Positions 26,333 to 34,478 are shown, counted from the stretch's first letter. The stretch: 44,489 nt of DNA from Planctomycetaceae bacterium UBA2972 (GCA_002348315.1 DEAW01000031.1:1-44489), one strand, 5' to 3'. Translations and numbers: made by a program. Notes: a model not told the origin generated them from the sequence alone.

Positions 26333-27657
26333 TACCCCAATACGTAAGGTGCACGGTACTCCTTCGTGAGCAACGCATTCGCCTTATCGTTATTGATAAA
26401 CTGTTCTTTTTGAGGGTCGAAGTCGAGTCGGCCATCGGTCCGGTAAGCGATTTCTCCCAGATGAACTAAGGCACAACTGTAATGAGCCGTTTGAGCATTC
26501 GCCTTAGTCGCTGAACCCGTACGTATTGCTGTTTGAAACTCATGCATGTGTTCTGCATACCCTCGTGAACCACGAATCGCCTGTCCTTCGGTGGGGCCCG
26601 GTTTATTCTTGGGTCCCAGGAACACACTAAACGCTCCTCGCCGCGAGAAAATCATATACCCTTCGGTTCCATAGAATACATTTCCATTATCAAACCCATG
26701 GATTCCATAAGCAGTAAAAGGATAGTTTTCATAAATCAACAGCCGGCCGTCATCATATTCGTAAGCGACGTTCATATTATCGGGATAATCACTGGCATGC
26801 CCATGCAACATCATACGGCTGCCCCGTGCAGTGATTTGGCTGGGTAGCCGATCCACTCCCAATCCCCAGGCTGCCATATCCAAGTCATGAATACCATCAT
26901 CACCAATTTCTCCATTCCCATAATCCTGAAACATCCGCCAGGTACTGTGAAAACGATGGCGGTTGAACTCGTGCCTGGGAGCCGGGCCAAGCCAACGATC
27001 GTAATCAACGCCGGGTGGGATGGCTGAGTTCGGCAATGGCTTGGCAACTGTCCGAGTTTCCGCGGTCCAGGCGCGGGCGACTTTCACCTCCCCAATAATT
27101 CCTTCTTCCAGGAGCTTGGCGGCTTTATCCGTGACAGGGCTATTACGCATCTGACTGCCCTGCTGCACAACGCAGCCATACTTCTTAGACGCTTCAATAA
27201 TCGCATGGCCTTCGTTATAGACATGTGAAATTGGTTTTTCGATGTAGACGTGCTTGCCGGCACGCATGGCCGCAATGGCAATCGGAGCATGCCAGTGATG
27301 CGGCGTGGCAATGACGATCGCATCGACGTTTTTATCTTCGATTACATCTTCAAATTTTCGAGTCCGTTTCGGCGCCTGCCGTTGGAATTCCTCCCGAACA
27401 AACCGGCTCATACGTTCGGTCTGAGCATCGTCCACATCGCACAACCAGGCAATTTCAACATTGTCATGGCGGTTCACCAAACCCTGCACATGCAAGCTCA
27501 TGATTCCGCCACAGCCCACAATCCCAAAAACAAGCTTTGCCGGAGTATCCTCAGCCTGCGAATGCACAGCTGTCATTGACACGGCGGCAGCAGTTGCTAA
27601 CGGCGCCTGTTTAGTAAGAAACGCACGTCGAGTCGAGTCGTTTTTATTAGGGGTCAT
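26332..27657 (-). CDS. Tat-exported Gfo/Idh/MocA family oxidoreductase
   Basis: The 441-residue protein has a Tat-like signal (STRRAFLTKQAPLATAAAVS) and a normal glycine loop IVGCGGIMSLH. EKP is at 140-142 (YIEKPIS), and the active-site segment is GEIGDDGIHDLDMAAWGLG. It is a second exported member, better conserved in its cofactor loop than that at 554. It acts presumably in the periplasm with NAD(P) carried through Tat. It follows the AhpD-like gene after 73 bases and overlaps the dioxygenase start by one base. Confidence 0.92.
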   Translation of the reverse strand: MTPNKNDSTRRAFLTKQAPLATAAAVSMTAVHSQAEDTPAKLVFGIVGCGGIMSLHVQGLVNRHDNVEIAWLCDVDDAQTERMSRFVREEFQRQAPKRTRKFEDVIEDKNVDAIVIATPHHWHAPIAIAAMRAGKHVYIEKPISHVYNEGHAIIEASKKYGCVVQQGSQMRNSPVTDKAAKLLEEGIIGEVKVARAWTAETRTVAKPLPNSAIPPGVDYDRWLGPAPRHEFNRHRFHSTWRMFQDYGNGEIGDDGIHDLDMAAWGLGVDRLPSQITARGSRMMLHGHASDYPDNMNVAYEYDDGRLLIYENYPFTAYGIHGFDNGNVFYGTEGYMIFSRRGAFSVFLGPKNKPGPTEGQAIRGSRGYAEHMHEFQTAIRTGSATKANAQTAHYSCALVHLGEIAYRTDGRLDFDPQKEQFINNDKANALLTKEYRAPYVLG

Positions 27658-27730
27658 CGTTTTCAGCTTTCATTCCAAAACAGTGATTCATGCTACCATT
27701 GTAAAAAACAATTCACCGAACTGCTAACAC

Positions 27731-28315
27731 TTAACGAAAGTTCGCTTTGCGTTCTAACCATTCTTCGATCGGCGTCGTCATACGTTCTTCCAAATCAACT
27801 CCCAGGCCATCAGCAATCCGATTGATATAGTTGAAGTATCCAATCACCTGGGCAGCGATAGTGATCTGCTCGTCAGTAAAACCAACGTCACGCAGCACCT
27901 GAACATCCTCTGCGACCATCTCCTGAGGACAAACTGTCAATTTGATGGCGTAGTCGCAGAGTGCCCGGTCTTCGTCTGACAAACTCGCTTGCCGATAGTC
28001 GTCGATGATCTGTTCGGCACCTTGTTCATTGCCGGACTCCAAACTGAAGTCCTTCGCATGAGAAAGCGTTCAGTAGTAACAATCATTCGCACAGCTAACG
28101 ACCGTAGCGAGCAATTCCTTACGGGCCGAGGACAGGGCATTCGGCTTTTTCATCAGCTTGACGTAAAATTGGATCGAGCCTTCTAACGACTCGGCATCAA
28201 GACTCATGAGACGGATGATGTTCGCTACGCGATCAGCGCGACCCCGGGCAGCATCGTACACCTGAGACAGTACGCCCGTGGCGTTTTCTTCGGCGATTTG
28301 CCGTATATACGCCAT
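27731..28315 (-). CDS. AhpD-like peroxidase-related protein, probable selenoprotein (in-frame TGA at Sec82)
   Basis: Read straight through an in-frame TGA at 28070-28072, the frame gives 194 residues. The first 81 contain the AhpD/carboxymuconolactone-decarboxylase start and Glu67, then CANDCYY; the TGA is residue 82, followed by TLSHAKDF and 108 more residues to a TAA. The AhpD signature Glu-x11-Cys-x2-Cys-x3-His is exact if TGA is the second Cys: Glu67, Cys79, residue 82, His86. In AhpD that second Cys is the peroxidatic residue, the position where Sec usually replaces Cys. A fitting stem-loop follows (28034-28052). AhpD-like C-x-x-U proteins are a known bacterial selenoprotein type. The likely role is peroxide or disulfide reduction. 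The ATG directly abuts the sulfatase stop. Alternatives are a nonsense-mutated gene or a sequencing error. Gene callers would give two fragments (28315-28070 and 28042-27731). Confidence 0.8.
28034..28052 (-). promoter_or_regulatory. Candidate bacterial SECIS element in the AhpD-like gene
   Basis: On the minus strand, 17 bases after the TGA, the sequence GGACTTC-AGTTT-GGAGTCC can form a seven-base-pair stem (one G-U pair) with a five-base loop AGTTT. The loop has G as its second base, 25 bases after the TGA. This agrees with the known bacterial SECIS pattern: a stem-loop soon after UGA with a G in the first two loop positions. It lies within the coding sequence, as bacterial SECIS do. Confidence 0.6.
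28070..28072 (-). other. In-frame TGA, predicted selenocysteine codon
   Basis: The TGA falls between TAC TAC and ACG codons of the AhpD-like gene, at the position of the second cysteine of the CxxC motif. Selenocysteine insertion needs SelA, SelB, SelD and tRNA-Sec, none of which lie in this window. Confidence 0.75.
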
Positions 28316-30058
28316 CTACTTTACTTTCGTCACAATAACCTGATACGGCCCGCGACTTTTATCACCAACACTCAGCGTGGCTTTGACTCGCTGAGGCCCT
28401 ACCACCAACTGAACGCCACGAAGGACAACTTCATCAGCTCCGGCAGGCGATTCTCCCTGGATCACCGCTTTACCAAATTCAAGCTGGACGGACTCTGCTA
28501 CTTGCGCGCTGTCATACACTATTTTAATGTCATAGATTCCCGTCGAATCCACGTTCACCAACCAGTGTCCATTAGCTCCCGCGGCCCACGTTCCATCCCG
28601 CCAATCCTGACGAGTTAACACTCCCACCGGATCGTGAGGTGACCCAACGACAATTCGGGGCGGTGCGTAATTGTCTTTACGCGTTGACGACACATCCTTG
28701 AACCAGTCCTGATACAAGTCAGCGAGTTCTTTCACTAACTCCGGTTTCTCATTGACCAGATTCTTTGTTTCTCCCGGATCAGAATTTACATTGTACAACT
28801 CAAATCGAGGCTCCCCGGCAAAACTCTCTTTCCCGAAGCCCGAGGGATGCACCAGCTTGTAGTCACCTTTTCTAATCAGAAAATTATGAAAAAGCGTGGG
28901 ATGATTTCCTCGATGCGATTGAATTACCAATGTCCGCTCTTTTGTCTTTTTCTGATCACCCTGTAGGGCCGACAACAGACTGAGGCCATCGACGTGATGC
29001 TTCTTCGCCAACTTGACACCGCACGCTTCAGCCAGAGTTGGCAGCAAATCAATATGTGCTCCGACCTGATCGCTTACTGTCCCCGCTTCAATTCCATCCG
29101 GCCAATGTACGATCAGCGGCGATCGCACACCACCCTCGAGCACCATGGATTTATTTCCTCGATGAGCATTAACATATCGGGCACTGTTGGGCCCATTGTC
29201 ATTGAGGTACACGATGATGGTATTGTCCAGCTGATCTAATTTCTCCAATGAATCCACCAGCCGACCGATATTCTGATCAACATTGGTGATCATCGCAAAG
29301 ATTCGGGCGAGTTTATCGTTTTCCGACTTGAGCTGGCCCTCTTTTAGTTTTCGCATCAGGATCGGTGAAAAATCCTTTTGCTTGTAGGCCTCGTATAACT
29401 CCTGAGGCACATCGTGAAACGGTCCGTGCGGCGCGTTGGTTGGGATGTATGCAAAGAAATTATCTCTGCTTTTGCTCGCCTCGGTTACAAACTCTATCGC
29501 AGCATCAAAATAGACATCCGTACAATAGCCTTTCGTTTGGACTTGCTTGCCGTTATGAAAAAGAATTGCATCGGTGTATTTACGCCCATTTTCGCGAGGC
29601 TCCGAAGGCTGCGCCAAACCGCCCCCTTTGTGAATCAGTGCTTCATCGAATCCCTGATCGATCGCTCGCAGCGGGTAGTTATCCCCTAAATGCCACTTAC
29701 CAAAAATCCCCGTACGGTAACCGGCACCACCGAGCACCTCAGCCATAGTGATTTCAGTCGGGTCCATCATACTGCGTCCCAAATACGTGTCGATGCACCG
29801 GGTACGGTAGTTATACCGCCCGGTCATAAGGCAGGCACGCGTCGGCGAGCAAACAGGACTAACGTAAAACTGCTCTAAATGAACGCCACCTGCATAGAGC
29901 GCATCAAGATTCGGAGTTTCGGCCAATGCATTACCCGCAAAACCAAAGTCACCAATGCCCTGATCGTCTGTCATGATGACAATCACATTGGGTCGCTCCG
30001 CTTGAAGCGTGGTGGTTGTACAGAAAACCAATAGCATTGCCAGAAATGAAGGCTTCAT
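28316..30058 (-). CDS. Secreted sulfatase (arylsulfatase family)
   Basis: I choose the ATG at 30058 (580 residues), which starts a signal peptide (MKPSFLAMLLVFCTTTTLQA); the open frame extends to 30193 without signal-like sequence. Sulfatase motifs: metal-binding MTDDQG at about 30-34, the formylglycine motif CSPTR with Cys70, GKWHLGD, and NDNGPNS. The CSPTR form fits the formylglycine-generating enzyme (FGE) consensus. The C-terminal 110 residues (after YAPPRIVVGS) form an added beta-rich domain. It hydrolyses a sulfate ester, probably on a glycan, outside the cytosol. Its TAG is directly followed by the AhpD-like ATG. Confidence 0.93.
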   Translation of the reverse strand: MKPSFLAMLLVFCTTTTLQAERPNVIVIMTDDQGIGDFGFAGNALAETPNLDALYAGGVHLEQFYVSPVCSPTRACLMTGRYNYRTRCIDTYLGRSMMDPTEITMAEVLGGAGYRTGIFGKWHLGDNYPLRAIDQGFDEALIHKGGGLAQPSEPRENGRKYTDAILFHNGKQVQTKGYCTDVYFDAAIEFVTEASKSRDNFFAYIPTNAPHGPFHDVPQELYEAYKQKDFSPILMRKLKEGQLKSENDKLARIFAMITNVDQNIGRLVDSLEKLDQLDNTIIVYLNDNGPNSARYVNAHRGNKSMVLEGGVRSPLIVHWPDGIEAGTVSDQVGAHIDLLPTLAEACGVKLAKKHHVDGLSLLSALQGDQKKTKERTLVIQSHRGNHPTLFHNFLIRKGDYKLVHPSGFGKESFAGEPRFELYNVNSDPGETKNLVNEKPELVKELADLYQDWFKDVSSTRKDNYAPPRIVVGSPHDPVGVLTRQDWRDGTWAAGANGHWLVNVDSTGIYDIKIVYDSAQVAESVQLEFGKAVIQGESPAGADEVVLRGVQLVVGPQRVKATLSVGDKSRGPYQVIVTKVK

Positions 30059-30111
30059 AATATGACGTCCAGAATAATGTTGAGGTGCGTTATTAACATG
30101 CCCGTATGGCA

Positions 30112-31089
30112 TTAAAAGGTAGCAATTGGATTGAGTGGCGAGCCTGTTCCGCCTTTGACAGGAATCGGAGCAGCCTGAATCAGGAATTCCCAACGTTTCA
30201 ACTTCTGAGTGGTCCGATGTAATTCTTCCAGATCACAGCAATCGAATATGTGAATTCCCATCGCATGCAGGCAAAGGATATGAATTGGGTGAGTAATACC
30301 CTCCACACGGGACGGAGCGACATCGCTGCCAGCGTCGCTACCGAGCATCGCAATGTCGCGTTCTTTGATCCATCGGGCACACGAGGCATGTAAACCTGCC
30401 GCTCCGGATTTATCAACACTCCAAGGGCCTTTTGCATCACGAGCGGCCCAGCGACCGGTATAGATAAACACAACGTCACCGGGGCGAACTTTCGTCCCGG
30501 AACGATTTTCCCAGGCAACCAGTTCTTCCGGCATAATTGCTGCCCCCGGCTCCAAATAATCCACACCTCTCAAAGCTGGAATATCTATCAAAACTCCTCG
30601 TGTGAAGATCCCCTGCTTTACATTATCGATGCTAAGTTTCTGAGCTCCTGACTCTTTAACTTCACTCCGAGAGAAACCGTTATACATTCGTCCCTTGTAG
30701 AACAGGTGGCAGAGTGAATCCATGTGCGTATGTGCAAAGCCGTGATACGATACTCGCAATTCATCCACAGCCCACATCCCCTCGGTCCCCCCATGTCGCA
30801 GCATGGTATGAAAATAAGGGCTGGGGTTATCGGCAGTAATCTTAGTGGCAGCCGGATGAGCAAGCGACACAGACAAACCAGTCTTCACCAATCTGGCAGC
30901 TTCCAGTCGTTTTTCAGGAGTAATGAGATTGAGTGCTCCAAATTGATCCTCTTTTCCCCACCGCCCCCAATTGGACAATTCCCTAACCATTTTCTCAAAT
31001 TCTTTCTGTGCCATTTCCGGAACTTGCGCCTGAACGGAGTCCACCATCAGGAAAGCGAACAGGCATAGTAGAAGACGTATCATTTTCAT
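30112..31089 (-). CDS. Secreted cyclase / kynurenine formamidase-like metal hydrolase
   Basis: The protein has 325 residues with a signal peptide (MIRLLLCLFAFLMVDSVQAQ). The cyclase-family (PF04199 type) metal motif is complete: His120-x-His122-x-Asp124-x3-His128 in AHTHMDSLCHLF. Further conserved features are GDVVFIYTGRW and late LGSDAGSD. The family includes kynurenine formamidase and isatin hydrolase, metal-dependent hydrolases of amide or cyclic substrates. Secretion distinguishes it from these cytosolic enzymes, so the substrate probably differs. It is placed between two sulfatases, 13 bases after the upper one. Confidence 0.88.
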   Translation of the reverse strand: MKMIRLLLCLFAFLMVDSVQAQVPEMAQKEFEKMVRELSNWGRWGKEDQFGALNLITPEKRLEAARLVKTGLSVSLAHPAATKITADNPSPYFHTMLRHGGTEGMWAVDELRVSYHGFAHTHMDSLCHLFYKGRMYNGFSRSEVKESGAQKLSIDNVKQGIFTRGVLIDIPALRGVDYLEPGAAIMPEELVAWENRSGTKVRPGDVVFIYTGRWAARDAKGPWSVDKSGAAGLHASCARWIKERDIAMLGSDAGSDVAPSRVEGITHPIHILCLHAMGIHIFDCCDLEELHRTTQKLKRWEFLIQAAPIPVKGGTGSPLNPIATF

Positions 31090-31102
31090 TACTCCAGGGA
31101 TT

Positions 31103-32941
31103 TTATTTTTTGGGATTTAGATACTCTAACCGTCGTTGTACCAGTGGTTCATCCGATGCTTTGATCATCGAAGCATCAATCTTAAACTGGTATTCGTGGT
31201 GATCTCTCAGAAATACGATGGCATTCATGGCAGCCGCCGCGACTGCATTAGAGTCCGACGTTGCCAGAACCCGGTAAAGTGGCTCTTGTGGATCGGCCTT
31301 GTGCAGCATCCCCAGGACTTCAGCAGACCGAATACAGACCTGTGGATCCTGATCGGTTAGTAGTTTTTGCAAACGGGGAATGAGTGGATTGACCTGATCA
31401 CCAAATGCGGCACAAGCTGTCACTGCCCAATAGCGAACTCGCGGATTATTAGACTCCAGAGCGTTGGCCAATTTCGTGCCGGCTTCCTGCCAGGGCAGTA
31501 ATGCAATATCCACTACGTCCAACAAATCTTCAATTTCGCCGCTTCGCTTCCGCCCAAATGCAATCCCATTATCCAGGGCCAAATCAATCATCTGGTTTTC
31601 CGGAAACAGGCTGAGATCATGGATCGTCTTCATCTTCTCCCGCAGGCGACTCCGCAACTCCAACAACACAGATCTCATTTTGGGATCCGCTGCCAGATTG
31701 ACTACTTCATGCGGGTCGGATTCGACGTCGAACAACAGTTCCACGGGCTTGGGTTTGAAGAATTGCGACTGAGGATCATTCAATTTTCCCTGATGGTATA
31801 AGTCTCGCCACTGCGTAAAGGCCAGCATCCGATAACGATAGTTGTTTTGCATTGCGTCCGGGTAAAAATGCTCGTAGGCACGTATGTATTTGTATTTCCC
31901 AATACGCAGACTACGAACGAACTCGTAACGCTCATCAAACCGATCTGCATACCCAAAGGCTTCATTACGTTGAGAAACGGATCGGCTGGAAACCCCCTTG
32001 CCGGCAAACGGCTCTCCATCCATCGAATCCGGTACCTTCAAGCCTGCCAATTTGAGCACAGTGGGACTGAAATCGATAAAGGAGACGAAACCGTCTTCTC
32101 TTGAGTTTTGATCACCCGGAAAAAACTGCTTGTACTTTTCTGGAAATCGCACCACCAAAGGAACGTGCAAGCCACCTTCATAGGTGTAGCCCTTACTACG
32201 AGGTAAAACGCCACCATGGTCACCAAAGTAGAAGATGATCGTATTCTCGAAGACGCCGTCCTCTTTGAGTTGTTCGATGACTGCTCCTATTTGGCTATCG
32301 ATCAGCGTCATTCGGTCGTGGTAATAGGCCTGGGTGTATCTGAACAACGGTGTGTCCGGAAAGTAGGACGCCAACTCGACACTCGCCTCAGACGTTTTCA
32401 ACGCCTCACGATTTATTTGTCCCCACTTAAAATGCAAAGAGCTCTCATGCGAGGCACCAAAGCTTTGCATGTGGAAGAAGGGTTGAGATTTGTCCGGACG
32501 TTTACGCCAGGATGCAGAACGCGACGATTCATCCCAAACTTTGTCGGTAACTACGTTGTAATCCTGTTTTTGCCGATTCGAGCAATAATAGCCGGCAGCA
32601 CGCAGGTAGCTCGGAACCATCTCGACTCCATCAGGCAGGTTCGCCGGAACCATTTTGCGATGGTAATGAAAACCTGCACGGGGGCCTAAAACTCCAGTCA
32701 TCAATGTCGTTCTGGCCACCGAGCAAACCGGGCTATTGGAAAATGCGTGATTGTAGGTGATACCTTCGCTAGCTAACTCGGCGATAACCGGGGTCGGGCC
32801 GTTAGGGCTTCCGTAGTGTTGGAGATAATGGACGGAGTTATCTTCCGAAAGCAGCCAAACAATATTGGGTTGCTCAGAGGCAATGGCGGTCTGAACCAAG
32901 CCCATCAAAGTCATCAATACAAATACAACTCGCAAAGTCAC
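31103..32941 (-). CDS. Secreted sulfatase with C-terminal HEAT repeats and atypical CSVAR motif
   Basis: I place the start at a GTG at 32941 (612 residues): it follows a good Shine-Dalgarno (AGAGGA, eight bases away) and begins the signal peptide VTLRVVFVLMTLMGLVQTAI; the open frame reaches 33007. The sulfatase core has LLSEDNS as metal site, formylglycine position Cys73 in SPVCSVARTTLMTG, and FGDHGG. The motif CSVAR has Val where FGE substrates normally have Pro (or Ala). The last about 140 residues contain HEAT-like repeats (NPRVRYWAVTACAAFG, DPQVCIRSAEVLGML). It is probably periplasmic or extracellular. Confidence 0.87.
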   Translation of the reverse strand: MTLRVVFVLMTLMGLVQTAIASEQPNIVWLLSEDNSVHYLQHYGSPNGPTPVIAELASEGITYNHAFSNSPVCSVARTTLMTGVLGPRAGFHYHRKMVPANLPDGVEMVPSYLRAAGYYCSNRQKQDYNVVTDKVWDESSRSASWRKRPDKSQPFFHMQSFGASHESSLHFKWGQINREALKTSEASVELASYFPDTPLFRYTQAYYHDRMTLIDSQIGAVIEQLKEDGVFENTIIFYFGDHGGVLPRSKGYTYEGGLHVPLVVRFPEKYKQFFPGDQNSREDGFVSFIDFSPTVLKLAGLKVPDSMDGEPFAGKGVSSRSVSQRNEAFGYADRFDERYEFVRSLRIGKYKYIRAYEHFYPDAMQNNYRYRMLAFTQWRDLYHQGKLNDPQSQFFKPKPVELLFDVESDPHEVVNLAADPKMRSVLLELRSRLREKMKTIHDLSLFPENQMIDLALDNGIAFGRKRSGEIEDLLDVVDIALLPWQEAGTKLANALESNNPRVRYWAVTACAAFGDQVNPLIPRLQKLLTDQDPQVCIRSAEVLGMLHKADPQEPLYRVLATSDSNAVAAAAMNAIVFLRDHHEYQFKIDASMIKASDEPLVQRRLEYLNPKK

Positions 32942-33013
32942 GGTGTGTCCTCTTAAAAAAGTGGTCAATAGCTGACGCTTATTATTGTGCCGGGATTGAT
33001 TCACCACAATTAC

Positions 33014-34276
33014 CTATTGACGATAGAACGTACTGGCACGACCGACCTGATACTCCACATCCAAGTACGGAGTTTCCAGTTTACGTTGTCCCAGGTGAAG
33101 GGATTGCAGAGCGGTCTGCACCATTCCGGAAGTAAGCAATGTTCGTTCGATGGGATAGGGTGCTTTGCCTGTCATGAACATTTTTTCAGCGTTATTCATT
33201 AAGGCTGCCGAGTAGACCACATTGGGATTCGGTGGTAAATAAAAGCACGTCGACAAGGGCTCTTTATGCCCTTTGAGTCTGGCTGCAAAATTAAAGTCTG
33301 TCACCAACCCATTCATGAGCAACATATTGGCACGCGTACCATCGTTATATTCGAGTTGATAACAGATCGGATTCTCAACCAGTTCCTTCATCAGGGCTAC
33401 CGAGGGATAACGATGGCTATAGTCATCCGTTTGTTTTAGTGTCTGACTGCGAGCCAGACACGCCTCAAATAATTCCGGAGATGCTTTCTTTGCAGCGAGG
33501 TGTTTCCATACGGCTTCCCCTTCCAAAGCGTGAATACTTTTCACTCCGGTTTCTCCACCTTTGCGTCGCTCCATCATGCACTGCAGGGTTTCCAGGGCAT
33601 GAAAGTCATAGATATCCTTGGGGCCATAAGCTACGACCATTGCCTCTTCGATTTCGGCACCATAAGGGAGTTCGACCGATGGCATTCTCCAGGTCACCGG
33701 CAACGAACTACCGGCCAAAAATGGGAATTTGAGTTCCTTACTCTGAGCGACCATGTCCTTCGCCCATTCATAATTCCAACTAAGGTGTTTGTCATTAAAC
33801 ACGGGAACTGACTTTCCATCCGCTTTAAAGACTTCAGTGATACCATTGAATAATCGGTACCGCGGATACAGCTTCTGCCCAATTTCATTTTTCTCGTAAT
33901 CGCCGTGTTCTCCAATCAGCAACACACAATCAACATCGAGTTTGTCGGTTCCATTTCTCAGAGCTTCGGCAATGGTGGGATAAATCGTAAAGCCATGTTC
34001 CTTTGCACGTCTCTGACTAAGATCGTTGTCCTTGATCTGATCGACGTAGGCTGAAACCACTTCGATATTTGGGTGATGCCACTTGCCATTAACCGGATAT
34101 CCCACCAGAAATCGAGTTGCCATATGCCAGGCATGCGACCCATACCACCAGGTCGTAGTGACAATCGCCATTCGTAACGGCTTTCGCGTGCGTTGAGCTA
34201 GACTAGGGGAGGCCCCCAACAGGAACGTCGGAGCCACTGCGGCTCCGGCATGTAAAAACCGACGGCGGTTGATCAT
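33014..34276 (-). CDS. Tat-exported conserved protein of unknown function, first gene of the long leftward run
   Basis: The 420-residue protein begins MINRRRFLHAGAAVAPTFLLG, a Tat signal. The next part has a Rossmann-like start (LRMAIVTTTWWYGSHAWHMA, VVSAYVDQI) and a possible cofactor or metal segment VDCVLLIGEHGDYEKNE. A middle segment has AGSSLPVTWRMPSVELP, and the end has NPNVVYSAALMNNAEKMFMTG. This is a family I recognise only as conserved and exported in planctomycetes, distantly like Gfo/Idh/MocA proteins but lacking the EKP motif. No activity is proposed. A Shine-Dalgarno AAGGGAG precedes the start. Confidence 0.75.
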   Translation of the reverse strand: MINRRRFLHAGAAVAPTFLLGASPSLAQRTRKPLRMAIVTTTWWYGSHAWHMATRFLVGYPVNGKWHHPNIEVVSAYVDQIKDNDLSQRRAKEHGFTIYPTIAEALRNGTDKLDVDCVLLIGEHGDYEKNEIGQKLYPRYRLFNGITEVFKADGKSVPVFNDKHLSWNYEWAKDMVAQSKELKFPFLAGSSLPVTWRMPSVELPYGAEIEEAMVVAYGPKDIYDFHALETLQCMMERRKGGETGVKSIHALEGEAVWKHLAAKKASPELFEACLARSQTLKQTDDYSHRYPSVALMKELVENPICYQLEYNDGTRANMLLMNGLVTDFNFAARLKGHKEPLSTCFYLPPNPNVVYSAALMNNAEKMFMTGKAPYPIERTLLTSGMVQTALQSLHLGQRKLETPYLDVEYQVGRASTFYRQ

Positions 34277-34309
34277 AACTCAACTCCCTTGGTAGATAAA
34301 AATTGACAC

Positions 34310-34325
34310 TTTGAAGTATTTCAAA
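34310..34325. promoter_or_regulatory. Inverted repeat upstream of the 34276 leftward gene run
   Basis: TTTGAA-GTAT-TTCAAA is a perfect six-base inverted repeat with a four-base spacer, 34 bases before the ATG at 34276. It is not followed by a T run in the transcription direction, so a terminator is unlikely. It could be an operator for the long leftward run, or chance in AT-rich DNA. Confidence 0.35.
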
Positions 34326-34393
34326 ACTCCATTGTAGTATTTTTAAATCTCGCATGAGGAATCTTAGGCCAACGGATTCACCGATTGATTGAG

Positions 34394-34424
34394 TTGCAAT
34401 TCATGGGGAATCGTGCATGATAAT
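34394..34424 (+). promoter_or_regulatory. Weak candidate promoter for the 34479 gene
   Basis: A GATAAT hexamer (34419-34424, five of six to TATAAT) has TTGCAA (34394-34399) upstream with a 19-base spacer. Its position about 55 bases before the ATG at 34479 is suitable, but the -35 match is weak. Confidence 0.22.
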
Positions 34425-34478
34425 ACGGTCTGATCTCTTTTTCCTGTCCTTTCTATTGTTCCTGAATGAACACAGCCC

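Noticed and set aside
27731..28042. Separate 103-residue gene starting with MESGNEQG
   Set aside because: It is in frame with the 28315 gene, begins mid-domain and lacks the AhpD motif Glu and first Cys; it is the second part of the TGA-interrupted gene.
27731..28315. AhpD-like gene as a pseudogene with a nonsense mutation
   Set aside because: Not excluded, but less likely: only one lesion, exactly at a redox Cys codon and as TGA, with intact frame and a SECIS-like stem-loop.
32216..32689. 157-residue open frame on the plus strand
   Set aside because: Antisense to the core of the HEAT-tailed sulfatase with its conserved motifs.
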